Positions 1-8,534 of a stretch of DNA of 59,393 nt are shown piece by piece. The stretch's first letter is position 1. Every line of letters starts with the position of its first letter. The notes beneath the pieces are model-generated. The model saw only the letters and a list, made by a program, of their open reading frames with translations, searched no databases and was not told where the DNA came from. The translations under genes were made by a program, and so were the position numbers. Origin of the DNA: Merdiplasma sp964643295 (GTDB lineage Bacteria; Bacillota; Clostridia; Lachnospirales; Lachnospiraceae); assembly GCA_964643295.1 (NCBI GenBank), contig CAZXSN010000012.1:1-59393 (forward strand), written 5' to 3'.

Positions 1-132
1 TGAGAGCTGCGAAGCAGCGAAACAATCCGTAATCACCTTTTGACGCCTGAATCATCAGATGAGTAAAAGAAACTTTCCGCTTTCCGCTGAATGCATGAAC
101 TGGCTTTCCATGTCTGCCGGCGCAGGAAGCAT

Positions 133-2052
133 TCAGACCGTCGTATTTATCCGTACATGTTCTATTCTTTTCAACGCTGCCAAAAGATCACTGCTTTCGA
201 TGCCCAGAGCATGAAACACCAGTTCCTGACTGTGCGTCGGCGCATACCGTAAGATATGCCGAAAACTGTCAGGATCCAGACCAGCCTCATACTCTTCCAG
301 ATGATCGATCACAGAGGAAGCCGCGAATGCTTTTCGGTCGCTTACCTGAAGCGGGAAAGTCTTTTCCCGAATCATGCAATAGAGGATGGAGGCAAGAAAC
401 GTGATAAAGGTCTCCCCGTCCAGGGCATCGAAACGGGGAAAATCATCCGTGTCTGTCCCGAACTGATCCCCTCTCCAGGAAAAAAATGTTCTCACACCGT
501 TTTGCCTTCGATAAGTCAGATAGGAGTCCGCGGCAGAAACCGGTTCACTGCTGACCAGAACCTGATACCCGCACAGCCGCTTCGACAGGTAAATTTCCCT
601 TTCCTTTCTGACCGCCGAAGTGATCCGGTAAGTGGAAATCCCCTTAAGGGCGTTTCCTTCCCCTGTCCTTTTCTTACAGTCAGCAGCGGCAGTTTCCAGC
701 GTAAGCGTAAAATAACGGCTGTATCCCGCCAGTTCCTCCTGTGTCATCTCCTGCTTCGAATGAGTTTTCTCCTGCAGGTCCTCCTCCATTTTTTCAATGA
801 TAAAAGTCAGCTGTTTCTTTTGATCACACTCCAGCGCACCGTTCCAGATGAGATGGAAAAAGCGTGTCTTTTCGTCTTCAGGAAAAAGCCTTCCCTCCGC
901 CGTCCATGCGTAGATGTCCAACTTCGGGACATAGTTGTCAGGAAGTCTGATCTCCTCCAGGTGGTCCAGCAGAATCTCCTCGGCCGCCAATGTATCTGGG
1001 CGAAGCAGCAATAAAAACCCAATTCCCGTCTCTTCCATCCTGGAAACGAAAAGCTTCGAAATCAAACCTCTTTCGCAGATCCAATCCGCCTTTAAATTCG
1101 GGAAACCCTGTGCTTGATGCGATTGGTTTCTTTCCGCACAAAGGGTGCGCAGCAACGAAAGCATCTCTCCCGCCAGCGCAGATTCATTTGCAAGACCCGG
1201 GATCTTAAAGTACGTAACCGGGAGTCCGTCTTTCTTACGGAACACAAACGCTGTACGCGTCAGGTCATAAGAAAAGTCCTCTTTCCCGTAACCCGTTTCG
1301 GTCAGGATCACGCCTTCCCCGAAAGAACCCGCACGGACGCAGTCAATGAGTAAGCTGACACGATCGTCTCTTAAAGTTCTTTCTGCCCACAGCTTACGAA
1401 ACGCGTTTATTTTTCTCTGCGTAAGTCTCTGGGTAAGAAATTCATGCACTGTTTTGTCACTGGGAATGGAGTCGGCAAAGTGTGCATGCGAGGCAGCCCA
1501 ATGAGGAAACCGCGAAAATGCCGCACTTCTTTCACTCAGCCGGAACTGCGCAAGATCAAGAAGCAAAAATAAATCCTCCTGCCCGAAAGCCGCCGCCAGA
1601 TCGTCCATCAGGCCGCAGTCTTTAGCAAGGACGCAAACGGCGGTAAAAAGCCCTAAGGATACATGGTCCCGGTAAGCAGTCTCTTCCCGAATACAAAGCT
1701 TTTGCGGGGAAGGTCCCTCACTCCCCGAGGCAGGAGAAAAGGAAATGCCAAGCTTCGTTCCCACTTCCAAAGCCGCCTCTTCGTCAGAAGCTCCTCCTGC
1801 TTTCAGGATGCGAAACAGCACATCCGGAAAGTTCGCGTTTGGAACCATCCGCTGAAACTTTTCCCCGGGAGAATCCGGCGGGACTGCCTTGCCCACGCAG
1901 ACTCGTTCGTGATCGGGATAGGTTCCCGGTCTGTCCCTGTACGGACGACGTATGGTGTTCTTCCGGTAATAAACATACAGACGTTTCTTATCCACGTCAC
2001 ACCCTTTGGGAATCTCCACTGTGATGTTGGAGAAAATCGATTTGCGTGGCAT
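133..2052 (-). CDS. Transposase-derived protein (IS1634/IS4-like), probably inactive
   Basis: This 639-residue protein has the layout of an IS1634/IS4-type DDE transposase, including the C-terminal region that follows a YR-x(6) stretch in that family. D237 sits in the first catalytic position. The second Asp position, normally DRG, reads ERG (E327). The Glu of the usual RD-x-x-E-K motif reads Arg (R521 in a Q-N-G-V-R-T context). The triad therefore appears to be D-E-R, which should not support transposition. The frame is nonetheless open over its full length. I chose the ATG at 2052 (MPRKSIF) over an upstream in-frame start because a GAAGGGG-like ribosome binding site precedes it. No terminal inverted repeats or target-site duplication were recognised. 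It could be a decayed element or a domesticated one. The family call is from remembered motif patterns, not an alignment. Confidence 0.6.
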   Translation of the reverse strand: MPRKSIFSNITVEIPKGCDVDKKRLYVYYRKNTIRRPYRDRPGTYPDHERVCVGKAVPPDSPGEKFQRMVPNANFPDVLFRILKAGGASDEEAALEVGTKLGISFSPASGSEGPSPQKLCIREETAYRDHVSLGLFTAVCVLAKDCGLMDDLAAAFGQEDLFLLLDLAQFRLSERSAAFSRFPHWAASHAHFADSIPSDKTVHEFLTQRLTQRKINAFRKLWAERTLRDDRVSLLIDCVRAGSFGEGVILTETGYGKEDFSYDLTRTAFVFRKKDGLPVTYFKIPGLANESALAGEMLSLLRTLCAERNQSHQAQGFPNLKADWICERGLISKLFVSRMEETGIGFLLLLRPDTLAAEEILLDHLEEIRLPDNYVPKLDIYAWTAEGRLFPEDEKTRFFHLIWNGALECDQKKQLTFIIEKMEEDLQEKTHSKQEMTQEELAGYSRYFTLTLETAAADCKKRTGEGNALKGISTYRITSAVRKEREIYLSKRLCGYQVLVSSEPVSAADSYLTYRRQNGVRTFFSWRGDQFGTDTDDFPRFDALDGETFITFLASILYCMIREKTFPLQVSDRKAFAASSVIDHLEEYEAGLDPDSFRHILRYAPTHSQELVFHALGIESSDLLAALKRIEHVRINTTV

Positions 2053-2241
2053 CCGCACCGCCCCCTTCGCAGGCACTATCATAGCCTGTCGGGGGAGGGA
2101 ATGCAAGATGCTTTTTTATTTTAAGATGAGAAGTGCCGATGTTTCGTGCGCATAGAGGATCTCTCCTGCAGGAATCCTTTATGGATTTCTTTGCGAAAGT
2201 CCAGGGTAATGCGTCTTTCTAAGCCTTCAGTGAAAGAACCG

Positions 2242-2898
2242 TCACTGCTGCGCCAGGGCTTTCCCCACTTTGAAATGGTAGCGGACGATCCCAAGGTCAA
2301 CCTGGGAAAACGGTCCCTTTTTGTCAACCATGGTCACTTTGCCGTTCTCGTCCAGGCGGAATTCAAATTTCTGCTGGTTGACCGCGGTCGGAGCGAGAAG
2401 CGCAAGTTCAACGCCCTGACGAAACCATTCCGGCATCTTACCGCTTACCTTTGTCACCTCTTCCACCGTCTTCGACTTGTGCGGCTTTCCCTGATTTGCG
2501 CCGTAGCCGATGGCGATCACGATCACCAGGCGCTCACCTGGCTCGATCTTTGCCGGTACATTCTTTGCCTGAAAGGTGCCTGCCCAGCAGGTATTCAAAC
2601 CGAGCTGCTGCGCGTACAGCACCACTTTCTCGCCATAGTAGCCGATCCTCTCCTCCAGATCAGGGCGATCCTCACCGACACACGCAATCACGCTCGGAGC
2701 GCTGCTTAATCCCATCACCTTGCTGAGCATCCGCTGAAACGTTCCTCCCGCGTCCTGCAGAAACTGCAGGTGAAGTCCGCCTTTCCGGTTGCACTCCTCA
2801 ATCAGTTCTGTCAGCTTGTCCACTTTCTCCTGCTCAATCGGCTTTGGCAGATAAGCCCTCACCGAATGCCGCTGTCTGATTGCTTCCAGTTCCGTCAT
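2242..2898 (-). CDS. Nitroreductase family protein
   Basis: This is a 218-residue FMN-dependent nitroreductase-fold oxidoreductase. The N-terminus carries the family's RHSVRAY motif, which contributes to flavin phosphate binding, and the C-terminal half has the NQQKFEF and G-I-x-R-Y-H segments seen in single-domain anaerobe nitroreductases. The substrate cannot be told from sequence; this subgroup generally reduces nitroaromatics, quinones or flavins with NAD(P)H. The start at 2898 (MTELEAI) is chosen because AGGAGAG lies seven bases upstream; an in-frame start 12 codons earlier lacks a site of that quality. It stands alone between the transposase-like gene and a gene remnant, so it belongs to the accessory edge and not to the housekeeping operon that follows. 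Confidence 0.85.
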   Translation of the reverse strand: MTELEAIRQRHSVRAYLPKPIEQEKVDKLTELIEECNRKGGLHLQFLQDAGGTFQRMLSKVMGLSSAPSVIACVGEDRPDLEERIGYYGEKVVLYAQQLGLNTCWAGTFQAKNVPAKIEPGERLVIVIAIGYGANQGKPHKSKTVEEVTKVSGKMPEWFRQGVELALLAPTAVNQQKFEFRLDENGKVTMVDKKGPFSQVDLGIVRYHFKVGKALAQQ

Positions 2899-3105
2899 AC
2901 CCAATCTCTCCTTTCTGCGCAGTATCTGCCGCATAGTTCATGCCTTTGATTCTGCACCAGATCAGACCATTCGTCAAGGGGGAATCAAACCCGTTGAAAG
3001 AGTCCAGAAAGGAATGCCATGCAAAGTAAGAGGAAACACCGTTTACTGGCCCGTTTTCTTTTCCATCTTAGCAGCCGTATGCAAAGCGGCCAAGAGGGGA
3101 ACCGT

Positions 3106-3399
3106 ATGGGCATCTGGATCAATCCGGGAAACAGCGCGTTCGAGGAGGTCCATGATTCGCAGTACATCGATAAAACCGGGCTCATCCGCCTGGTCAGCGA
3201 AACGATCAAAGGTCACAGCAGCATCCTCTTCTTTCATAGACCGTACCGGTTTGGAACCTTTGCGGACACTTTCCGCAAGGATGAAAAGGCTGCGGCAGAG
3301 CAGATCGAAAAGCTGTACGAAGAAGAGACTGGAAGGCTTCCTGAAGCGAAAGAAAACGTAAGCGCATATCCTCAAACGGACCTTCTTCTCCTGCGGTGA
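3106..3399 (+). pseudogene. Remnant of AAA-ATPase-like / DUF1703 protein
   Basis: This 97-codon frame opens with MGIWINPGNSAFEE, then QYIDKTGLI and an HRPYRFG stretch. That order is the N-terminus of the AAA-ATPase-like proteins with a PD-(D/E)XK-type tail that are abundant and often multicopy in Lachnospiraceae (consensus NPG..GF, YVDKT.L, SRPRRFGKS). The P-loop-like GKS after RRFG is missing. The frame jumps into an acidic helix (roughly residues 60-85) and stops, whereas intact relatives run to about 500 or more residues. I read this as an internally deleted pseudogene. AGGGG lies upstream of the ATG, so the start may have been native. No continuation was recognised downstream. Confidence 0.6.
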
Positions 3400-3747
3400 G
3401 GTTGCTTTTCACTAAAGGAGCCGGCCCCGGGAAACGGCTGCGCAGGAAGATGTTTAGTCCCCAAACCGTATTCGGATTATCCTGCGCGGATCATAACCTT
3501 AAGCGGAACCGCTCAGTAAGGGGCATCCCTGATTGGATCAAAGAGGAGAAAAAGCGGTTCTTCCCTGCAGGATCTAACATTCGTCCTGCTTGTGGAAATC
3601 ACAGCGGAAAAAGATACGGGTGGGAAAGAGGAGAAAGTAGGCTGCAGGATCGAAGAAGAAAGGAGAAATGGATTGACCATTCAAAAAAGGAACTCCTTCT
3701 CCCGCTTCTTCCGGTTTTCTTTTTCAGCAGGAAAAAGCAGAGAAACT
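3400..3747. other. Intergenic decay region, no gene recognised
   Basis: About 350 bases lie between the ATPase-like remnant and the rlmN stop codon. Short open frames on the plus strand are rich in Arg, Lys and Gly, resemble no family I know and have no good ribosome binding site. It may hold the eroded remainder of the DUF1703-type gene. No convincing rlmN terminator was seen; the minus strand has a T-run near 3685 without a clear stem. Confidence 0.4.
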
Positions 3748-4800
3748 TCAGGGTTTCGCTGTTGTTACGTTCTCCTGATATCGCTTTCGCAGCTGTCCGC
3801 AGGCTCCGTCGATGTCCCGCCCCATTTCCCTGCGAACGGTCACGTTGATGCCGTAAGATTCCAGTTTCTCTTTGAATCCTTCGATATGGGCTCTGTCAGG
3901 CTGCACAAATAAGCGGCCCTGCACCGGATTGACCGGGATCAGGTTGATGTGGGCATGCTGCTCCCTCGCCAGCGCCGCTAACTGCACGGCATCGCTGTCA
4001 CTGTCGTTTTCCCCGGCTATCAGACTGTACTCAAAGGTCAGGCGTCTTCCGGTCTGCGCGAAATAAAAGCGGCAGGCCTCCATCACCTCTGAAAGCTCAT
4101 AGCGGCTGGCAACCGGCATCAGAGCTTTCCTTTTTTCCTGGTTTGGCGCATGCAAAGAAAGCGCCAGCGTGATCTGCAGATTTTCTTTGGCCAGACGATA
4201 AATCTCCGGCACGATTCCGCAGGTGCTGACCGTGATGTTTCTCTGACTTAAATGCGCCCCGCGCTCATCGCTTAACATGCGCACAAATCTGACCAGGTTT
4301 TCGTAATTATCCAGCGGCTCCCCGGTGCCCATCACAACCACGTGGGAAACGCGCTCTCCCGTCAGCTGCTGAATCCGGTAAACCTGATCGAGCATCTCGG
4401 AAGTGCTTAAGTTCCTTGTCAGGCCTCCGATCGTGGAGGCGCAGAACCTACAGCCCATACGGCAGCCGACCTGTGAAGAGATACAGACCGAATTCCCATG
4501 GTGATAGCGCATGAGCACACTCTCGATCTGATTGCCGTCGGAAAGGGCAAACAGATACTTGCGGGTATCATCCTGCTGCGATACCTGGACTGTCACCGGA
4601 TTCAGCACGGTCAAACCCGCCGCCTGCTGCAGGCGGATGCGAAAGGCTTTCGGCAGGTTGGTCATCTCCTCGAAGGAAGAGACCTGTTTCTCATGCATCC
4701 ACTGATAAAGCTGCCGCGCCCGATATGAGTATTCTCCAAACGCGGTCACAAATGTCTGAAGCTTCTCATACTCCAGTGACTTGATATCTGTTTTATCCAT
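3748..4800 (-). CDS. rlmN: 23S rRNA (adenine2503-C2)/tRNA A37 methyltransferase RlmN
   Basis: RlmN is a radical-SAM enzyme that methylates C2 of A2503 in 23S rRNA and A37 of some tRNAs. The 350-residue length is typical. The iron-sulphur cysteines are C113, C117 and C120 in the family's CxxxCxxC arrangement (CRMGCRFC). A GTGEPLDNY SAM-binding motif follows, and C334 in GACGQLR is the expected second catalytic cysteine. It starts five bases after the rsmB stop and is the last gene of the priA operon, so it is presumably co-transcribed with it. Cfr differs in cluster-proximal sequence and is resistance-linked; nothing here suggests Cfr. Confidence 0.96.
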   Translation of the reverse strand: MDKTDIKSLEYEKLQTFVTAFGEYSYRARQLYQWMHEKQVSSFEEMTNLPKAFRIRLQQAAGLTVLNPVTVQVSQQDDTRKYLFALSDGNQIESVLMRYHHGNSVCISSQVGCRMGCRFCASTIGGLTRNLSTSEMLDQVYRIQQLTGERVSHVVVMGTGEPLDNYENLVRFVRMLSDERGAHLSQRNITVSTCGIVPEIYRLAKENLQITLALSLHAPNQEKRKALMPVASRYELSEVMEACRFYFAQTGRRLTFEYSLIAGENDSDSDAVQLAALAREQHAHINLIPVNPVQGRLFVQPDRAHIEGFKEKLESYGINVTVRREMGRDIDGACGQLRKRYQENVTTAKP

Positions 4801-4805
4801 ACGTC

Positions 4806-6164
4806 CTATATCTCCAGCCGCTTTAAACGGGCCAGGAAAAATCCGTCCGACTGATGAATCCCCGGAAGAAGCTGCAGATACCCGCCCTTCGTCGTCTTGC
4901 TGTGCAGTTCCTCACTAAGGTAGGAATCGATGCTCTCCAGGCGAAACGGATAATTTTCCAGAAACCACTTCACATTCATCTGATTCTCATCCGCGCCGAT
5001 CGTACAGGTGCTGTAGATCATCACGCCGCCTGGCTTTACGTAGTTCTGCACCACATGCAGAATCCGCTGCTGCAGACGAACCAGTTCCAGCTGTCTGGCC
5101 TCCGTCATCTTGTACTTGATATCCGGTTTCCGGCCAATCACTCCCAGGCCGGAACAAGGCACATCCGCGAGCACGATATCCGCCTTCTGGAAAGCCTCCG
5201 AATCAAAGATCGTCGCGTCGCGCTGGATCGCCTCGATGTTGATCGCCTCCGTGCGGTCGATATTCTCCTGCATCAGCTTAACTTTCTGCTCGGAGATGTC
5301 CCTCGCCTCCACAAAGCCGCTGCCCATCAGCTTATCGGACAGATGGAGACTTTTCCCTCCGGGCGCCGCGCAGACATCGATGCAGTAATCTCCCCAGTTG
5401 GGAGCCGCCGCCTCCACCGCCAGCATGGAACTGATGTCCTGCACCTGAATCCAGCCCCGGCGGAATGCCCGGATCGCCTCGATGTAATTGTAATCGGATA
5501 TTTCCAGGGCATAGTCCAGATAGGGGTGCCGCCGCACCGTAATCCCCTGCTCCGTAAGATCGGCGATGATCTCCTCCACGGAGGCCCGCTTTAAGTTGCA
5601 GCGCACGATAGTCGCTTTCGGTTCATGAAAACTGCGGCAGATGGTCTCCACCGTCTCAAAGCCAAACTGAGCCACCCATTTGCTGATCATCCACGGCGGG
5701 ATGGAATACATCACGGAAAGATACCTCTCCGGCTCCTGCTTCGCATCCGGGTAAACCACGTTGGATAAGCCCCTCGCGGCGTTTCGCAAAACTCCGTTGA
5801 CAAATCCCTTGAGGTTATAAAACCCGCGCTTCTGCGCAAGCTTGACCGCCTCATTGCAGACGGCGGAATCGGGAACGCTGTCCATGTACTTTAACTGGTA
5901 CACCGACATGCGAAGGAGGTTTCTAATCAGCGGCTTCATGTTGTAGACGGGGACTTTGGAGAAGCACTCAATGATGTAATCCAGCTGCAGCATGTGCTCC
6001 AGAGTGCCCTCCGCCACACGGGTGATGAAGGCGCGGTCGCGCTTATCCAGGTACTGGTACTTCTCCAGCGCATTGGAGAGCACGATGTGGCTGTACTCCT
6101 CATCCTCCGTAATCTCCATCAGAATCTCCAGGACAATCTCCCGGATATTCACTGTGCTAGCCAC
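4806..6164 (-). CDS. rsmB: 16S rRNA (cytosine967-C5)-methyltransferase RsmB
   Basis: RsmB transfers a methyl group from SAM to C5 of C967 in 16S rRNA. Residues 1-140 form a NusB-like RNA-binding domain. Residues 180-450 form the Rossmann methyltransferase with AAPGGK (266-271), the PCSGLG motif (C337) and STCTIG (C387); these are the two cysteines of the m5C mechanism. The length of 452 is normal. The start overlaps the end of the upstream metallopeptidase gene by eight bases, and rlmN begins five bases after its stop, so translation is probably coupled along the operon. Confidence 0.95.
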   Translation of the reverse strand: MASTVNIREIVLEILMEITEDEEYSHIVLSNALEKYQYLDKRDRAFITRVAEGTLEHMLQLDYIIECFSKVPVYNMKPLIRNLLRMSVYQLKYMDSVPDSAVCNEAVKLAQKRGFYNLKGFVNGVLRNAARGLSNVVYPDAKQEPERYLSVMYSIPPWMISKWVAQFGFETVETICRSFHEPKATIVRCNLKRASVEEIIADLTEQGITVRRHPYLDYALEISDYNYIEAIRAFRRGWIQVQDISSMLAVEAAAPNWGDYCIDVCAAPGGKSLHLSDKLMGSGFVEARDISEQKVKLMQENIDRTEAINIEAIQRDATIFDSEAFQKADIVLADVPCSGLGVIGRKPDIKYKMTEARQLELVRLQQRILHVVQNYVKPGGVMIYSTCTIGADENQMNVKWFLENYPFRLESIDSYLSEELHSKTTKGGYLQLLPGIHQSDGFFLARLKRLEI

Positions 6165-6900
6165 GGTCTTCGCTCCTCCTTGAAAGCAGGATCAGCCGCA
6201 GAAGCTGTAAGAGGGAAGAAGCCAGGGAAGCCACATAGGTAAGCGCGGCCGCCGTCAGCACTTTTCGTCCCGCCTTCAGTTCGTTCTCCGGCAGAACGCG
6301 GCTTTCCCGCAGGATCTTAAGCGCCCGCGAGGAAGCGTTGAACTCCACCGGCAGCGTAACCAGCTGGAAAAGAATCGCCAGACAAAACAGCACGATCCCG
6401 GCGATTAAAAGCGGACGAATCGAAAAGAGCAGTCCCGCGAAAAAGACCGGCCAGGAAAGCTGGGAACCAAAGTTGGCGATGGGCACCAGCGTCCCCCGAA
6501 GTACCAGCGGACCATATTTCACCTGATGCTGCACAGCGTGACCGCACTCATGGGCCGCCACGCAGACCGCGGCCACCGAAGAGGCGCTGTAAGTGCTGTC
6601 CGAGAGCCTGAGCGTTTTGGTCCGCGGATCATAATGGTCGTTTAAATTTCCCCGGATATGCTCGATTCTCACATCGTAAATGCCGCAACTGTGCAGCACC
6701 CGTTCCGCCGCCGTCGCCCCGGTCAGACCGCTCACCGTGCGCATTTTCGCATAGCGGTTAAACGTGCTGTGCACATACATGGAAGCCAGAAGCGTCAGGG
6801 CAAATCCCAGAATCGCCAGCAGGTAGGTAGGATCCATGCCCCAGCCGTACCCGTAGTGCCCCCCGTAATAATATCCGTTCACCGCTGCCAGTACATTCAT
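6157..6900 (-). CDS. Membrane zinc metallopeptidase, YugP family
   Basis: This is a 247-residue membrane protein with the zinc-binding motif HECGH (H117, E118, H121). One membrane helix lies near residues 26-44, and two or more hydrophobic stretches follow the motif (about 140-190 and 215-240). This is the YugP/neutral zinc metallopeptidase family, whose substrates remain undefined. A Gly/Tyr-rich N-terminus precedes the first helix. The ATG at 6900 is chosen; the codon before it is TTG, and AAAGGA lies about ten bases upstream. The gene sits in its usual clostridial place between fmt and rsmB and overlaps rsmB. Confidence 0.88.
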   Translation of the reverse strand: MNVLAAVNGYYYGGHYGYGWGMDPTYLLAILGFALTLLASMYVHSTFNRYAKMRTVSGLTGATAAERVLHSCGIYDVRIEHIRGNLNDHYDPRTKTLRLSDSTYSASSVAAVCVAAHECGHAVQHQVKYGPLVLRGTLVPIANFGSQLSWPVFFAGLLFSIRPLLIAGIVLFCLAILFQLVTLPVEFNASSRALKILRESRVLPENELKAGRKVLTAAALTYVASLASSLLQLLRLILLSRRSEDRG

Positions 6901-6952
6901 CAAACATCATCCTTTCCAAACAGACCAGGATCTTTCACCTTTTCCCCGCCTG

Positions 6953-7951
6953 TCAGATCCCGAACCGCTCACCTTCCCTGACGGCAAAGCCCCGCAGGAA
7001 GGCACCGGTATCCATCCTCTTTTTGCCTTCCAGCTGCAGCTGCGCAATCTTTAACACGTATCTGCCGGTCTGCACCCAAAGGTCCTTCCCGGCGGCCTTC
7101 AAAATCGTCCCCGGCGCATCCCCGGATGCTTCCTTAAGAACATCCGCCTCCCAGACTTTCAAGGTTTTCCCCTGATAGGTCGTATACGCGCTGGGCCAGG
7201 GGGCAAGTCCCCGAACCCTGCACTCGATCTTTGCGGCGTCCTCCTCCCAGTCAATACGCCCCATCTGTTTGTTTAACATACGCGCATAGGGGGTGGGGCT
7301 TTTCTCCGGCTGCTTTTGAAAACAGGCGGTCCCTTCCTCCATCTCTTTTAAAGTGCGAAGCAAAAGATCTGCTCCGACCCTGGAAAGCTTTTCCGAAAGG
7401 CTGCCGGCGGTTTCCTTTTTCTCAAGCGGAACGGCTTCCTGTAAGATCATATCCCCGGTATCCAATCCAGCGTCCATGCGCATGGTTGTCACGCCGCTTT
7501 CTTTCTCCCCGTTGATAACCGCCCATTGAATGGGAGCGGCCCCGCGGTAGGCAGGAAGCAAAGAGGCATGGACGTTGATGCAGCCGTAAGGAGCGCAGGC
7601 TAAAATCCCGGGCGGAAGGATCTGTCCAAACGCCGCCACCACAATCGCATCCGGCGCCAGGTCGGCAATGACTTTTAAATTGGCGTCTTCCCTGATTTTC
7701 ACCGGCTGAAAAATGGGAACCCCCGCGGCAAGCGCGGCTTCCTTTACCGGCGACACCGTCACGGACTTTCCGCGTCCTTTTGGTTTATCCGGCTGAGTAA
7801 AAACCGCCTGCACCGTGTAGGGCTCAAGCAGTGCGCGAAAAGAGGGAACGGCAAATTCCGGGGTGCCCATAAAGACGACCTTCTTTATCTTTCCCCGGGG
7901 GTGAGGCTCACAAACCGGGCCGGTCATCGCCGCAGCCTGAGGATCCCTCAT
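6953..7951 (-). CDS. fmt: Methionyl-tRNA formyltransferase
   Basis: Fmt formylates the amino group of Met-tRNA(fMet) using 10-formyltetrahydrofolate, before initiation. The core begins with KKVVFMGTPEFAV and contains the SLLPAYRGAAP motif of the formyl-transfer site; the C-terminal OB-like domain runs from about residue 230. At 332 residues it carries about 22 extra N-terminal residues compared with most Fmt proteins. No closer in-frame start codon exists before FMGTP except the ATG at 7927, which has no ribosome binding site. The ATG at 7951 has AGGAG eight bases upstream and overlaps the def stop as ATGA, so translational coupling with def is likely. The tail is probably harmless. Confidence 0.95.
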   Translation of the reverse strand: MRDPQAAAMTGPVCEPHPRGKIKKVVFMGTPEFAVPSFRALLEPYTVQAVFTQPDKPKGRGKSVTVSPVKEAALAAGVPIFQPVKIREDANLKVIADLAPDAIVVAAFGQILPPGILACAPYGCINVHASLLPAYRGAAPIQWAVINGEKESGVTTMRMDAGLDTGDMILQEAVPLEKKETAGSLSEKLSRVGADLLLRTLKEMEEGTACFQKQPEKSPTPYARMLNKQMGRIDWEEDAAKIECRVRGLAPWPSAYTTYQGKTLKVWEADVLKEASGDAPGTILKAAGKDLWVQTGRYVLKIAQLQLEGKKRMDTGAFLRGFAVREGERFGI

Positions 7952-8496
7952 GACCGCTTCTCCTGCGTCTCTTCTGCCTTTTCTTCGGCAGTTCCTTCCG
8001 CTGCTCCTTCCGCGGTCTCCTCTTCCGGCTCTTCCTCATCCGTTACATCGTAGAGACCGCCTTCCACCTTACTGGTATACAAGATCCCGTCCAGGTGGTC
8101 CATCTCATGGCAGATGGCCCTGGCCAGAAGTTCCGTGGCCTCCACCTCATATTCCTGCATGTTCTCATCAAAGGCCCGCACCCGGATATGCTCCGGTCTG
8201 GTCACATTGCCCGCCTTTCCCGGCAGGCTTAAACATCCTTCCGCGCCGGTCTGCTCCCCGTCCGACTCCAGCATCTGAGGATTAACCAGAACATAAGGCC
8301 GTTCCCCGACATCCACCACAGCGATCCGCCGCAGCACACCTACCTGAGGAGCCGCCAGTCCCACGCCGTCCGCCTCATACATAGTCTCCAGCATATCCTG
8401 AACCAGCTCCTGCATACGGGGAGTCATCTCCTTTACTTCCCGGCAGGTTTTATCCAATACTTTATCTCCAAATTTCCGAATCTGTCTGATTGCCAT
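7948..8496 (-). CDS. def: Peptide deformylase
   Basis: Def removes the formyl group from nascent N-terminal fMet and is the functional partner of the fmt gene it overlaps. The three catalytic motifs are intact: GVGLAAPQVG (44-53), EGCLSLPG with metal ligand C88, and HEMDH with H130, E131 and H134. The fold ends near residue 150. A tail of about 30 residues, mostly Glu and Ala, follows and varies among clostridial homologs. The gene starts 38 bases after priA ends, in the same operon. Confidence 0.96.
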   Translation of the reverse strand: MAIRQIRKFGDKVLDKTCREVKEMTPRMQELVQDMLETMYEADGVGLAAPQVGVLRRIAVVDVGERPYVLVNPQMLESDGEQTGAEGCLSLPGKAGNVTRPEHIRVRAFDENMQEYEVEATELLARAICHEMDHLDGILYTSKVEGGLYDVTDEEEPEEETAEGAAEGTAEEKAEETQEKRS

Positions 8497-8534
8497 GATT
8501 TCCTTTCATCCTCCTGTTTCAAAAAATACTGTCC

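Noticed and set aside
6953..7951. Frameshift or wrong start in fmt because of its extra N-terminal residues
   Set aside because: The ATG has a good ribosome binding site and overlaps def as ATGA, so the extension is likely real.
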